Positions 63,682 through 64,000 of a DNA stretch of 64,000 nt are shown piece after piece (positions within the stretch are counted from its first letter, which is position 1; every line of letters begins with the position of its first letter). The translations under genes and the position numbers were made by a program. The DNA is taken from positions 186,001 to 250,000 of the forward strand of contig JBBQUM010000005.1 of the NCBI GenBank assembly GCA_038212445.1, given 5' to 3'. The notes beneath the pieces were generated by a model that was given only the letters and a program-made list of their open reading frames with translations, did not search any database and was not told where the DNA came from. The stretch is from TMP-7 sp038212445. GTDB taxonomy: Bacteria > Acidobacteriota > Terriglobia > Bryobacterales > Bryobacteraceae.

Positions 63682-64000
63682 TTAGCGAGTCAAAACCAGT
63701 GTCGCGACGCTCCCAACCTGATCCACGTCCAGGCCGGTGCCGTCCTCCACTTCGTAACCTTCGAGCGTCACCGTTGGACCACCCGGCCGGTACAGATACG
63801 CCGATTTGTAACGCCCCAGCACATGCACCGTCAAATTCTCCACCGGATAATCCGAGTAGTTCACCAACTGCAAAATCACCTTCGACCGGTCCGCCGACTC
63901 CTGCAAATTGGACAGCATCGTCGACACGTTGAACAGCCGCGCGCCGAGGTTCTTCCGCCCGGTCAGCGAGTTCAACTCACGCCAGATCTCGTCAAGTTTG
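63682..64000 (-). CDS. C-terminal part of an unidentified protein (5' end outside window)
   Basis: The frame runs open to the window edge, so the gene begins beyond 64000; the last 106 or so residues are visible. They end with an antiparallel beta pattern (SKVILQLVNYSDYPVENLTV, ATLVLTR) like the C-terminal sandwich of glycoside hydrolases or hypothetical acidobacterial secreted proteins. The residues SLTGRKNLGARLFNVSTMLS are in frame before it. No family can be named. Confidence 0.6.
   Translation of the reverse strand, partial: KLDEIWRELNSLTGRKNLGARLFNVSTMLSNLQESADRSKVILQLVNYSDYPVENLTVHVLGRYKSAYLYRPGGPTVTLEGYEVEDGTGLDVDQVGSVATLVLTR

Overview
The window looks like chromosomal DNA from an acidobacterium of the Bryobacterales/Solibacter group (subdivision 3). 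This is an inference from content. The base composition is GC-rich. There is an Oar-like TonB-dependent receptor, an FG-GAP/ASPIC-UnbV protein, many TPR proteins, two Gfo/Idh/MocA oxidoreductases with exported N-termini, and an NHL-repeat protein ending in the C-terminal domain typical of Solibacter secreted proteins. Hopanoid side-chain genes and a bacillithiol-type reductase (YpdA) fit the same group. No phage, integrase, intact insertion sequence, rRNA, convincing tRNA or CRISPR array was seen.

Layout. 1-6.8 kb: the 3' end of a TonB receptor gene, a terminator that overlaps the start of a TPR gene, an FG-GAP/ASPIC gene, and a convergent cytochrome c/monooxygenase-like/TPR gene. 6.9-9.5 kb (minus): a VOC protein, two bacterial PH-domain membrane proteins and a repetitive-family hypothetical. 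9.7-12.0 kb: a DUF2975 membrane protein with its XRE partner, a small membrane protein and an alpha/beta hydrolase. 12.0-15.8 kb: a decayed ArsR copy, a chemoreceptor (minus), then an intact arsR coupled to a SulP transporter. 16-18.7 kb: an exported sugar isomerase/epimerase-like protein and an exported oxidoreductase, both with Gly/Pro-rich insertions. 18.7-19.2 kb: a gene-free block with a tandem repeat and two palindromic REP-pair elements. 19.2-25.8 kb (minus): ypdA, alaS and two TPR proteins. 25.9-32.9 kb (plus): a metallo-beta-lactamase-fold protein, a TPR protein, a lipoprotein, a large membrane protein, a BadF-type kinase and an M20 peptidase.

32.9-41 kb (minus): the NHL protein, a second oxidoreductase, and an MCE-type lipid-transport operon (mlaE-mlaF-mlaD) translationally coupled to a YdjC/HpnK-type deacetylase. 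41-49.6 kb: a DmpA-type peptidase, an unknown membrane protein, two tandem phosphohexomutases (one with altered active-site motifs), ftsB, cutA, an MFS transporter, a REP-like palindrome, miaA and a small secreted protein. 49.7-53.5 kb: a WaaA-LpxK fusion, a secreted hypothetical and a cyclophilin. 53.5-59 kb (plus): a 5'-nucleotidase-family enzyme, a polyprenyl glycosylphosphotransferase, pyrE, a ceramidase-like protein and RidA. 59-62.3 kb (minus): hpnJ, two small EamA/SMR-type membrane proteins and hpnI, tightly overlapped. The window ends with a LolA-like secreted protein, a hotdog thioesterase and the 3' end of an unidentified gene.

The main theme is envelope lipid biology. The fused Kdo-transferase/lipid A kinase, the MCE transporter coupled to HpnK, and the HpnJ-(EamA)2-HpnI operon together suggest linked control of lipid A and hopanoid composition. 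The most notable items are the two-part hopanoid module with a candidate flippase pair, the MCE ATPase with Ser in place of the Walker B glutamate, the exact 34-residue repeats in MlaD, the WaaA-LpxK fusion, the paired phosphohexomutases, and several repeat or gene-decay scars.
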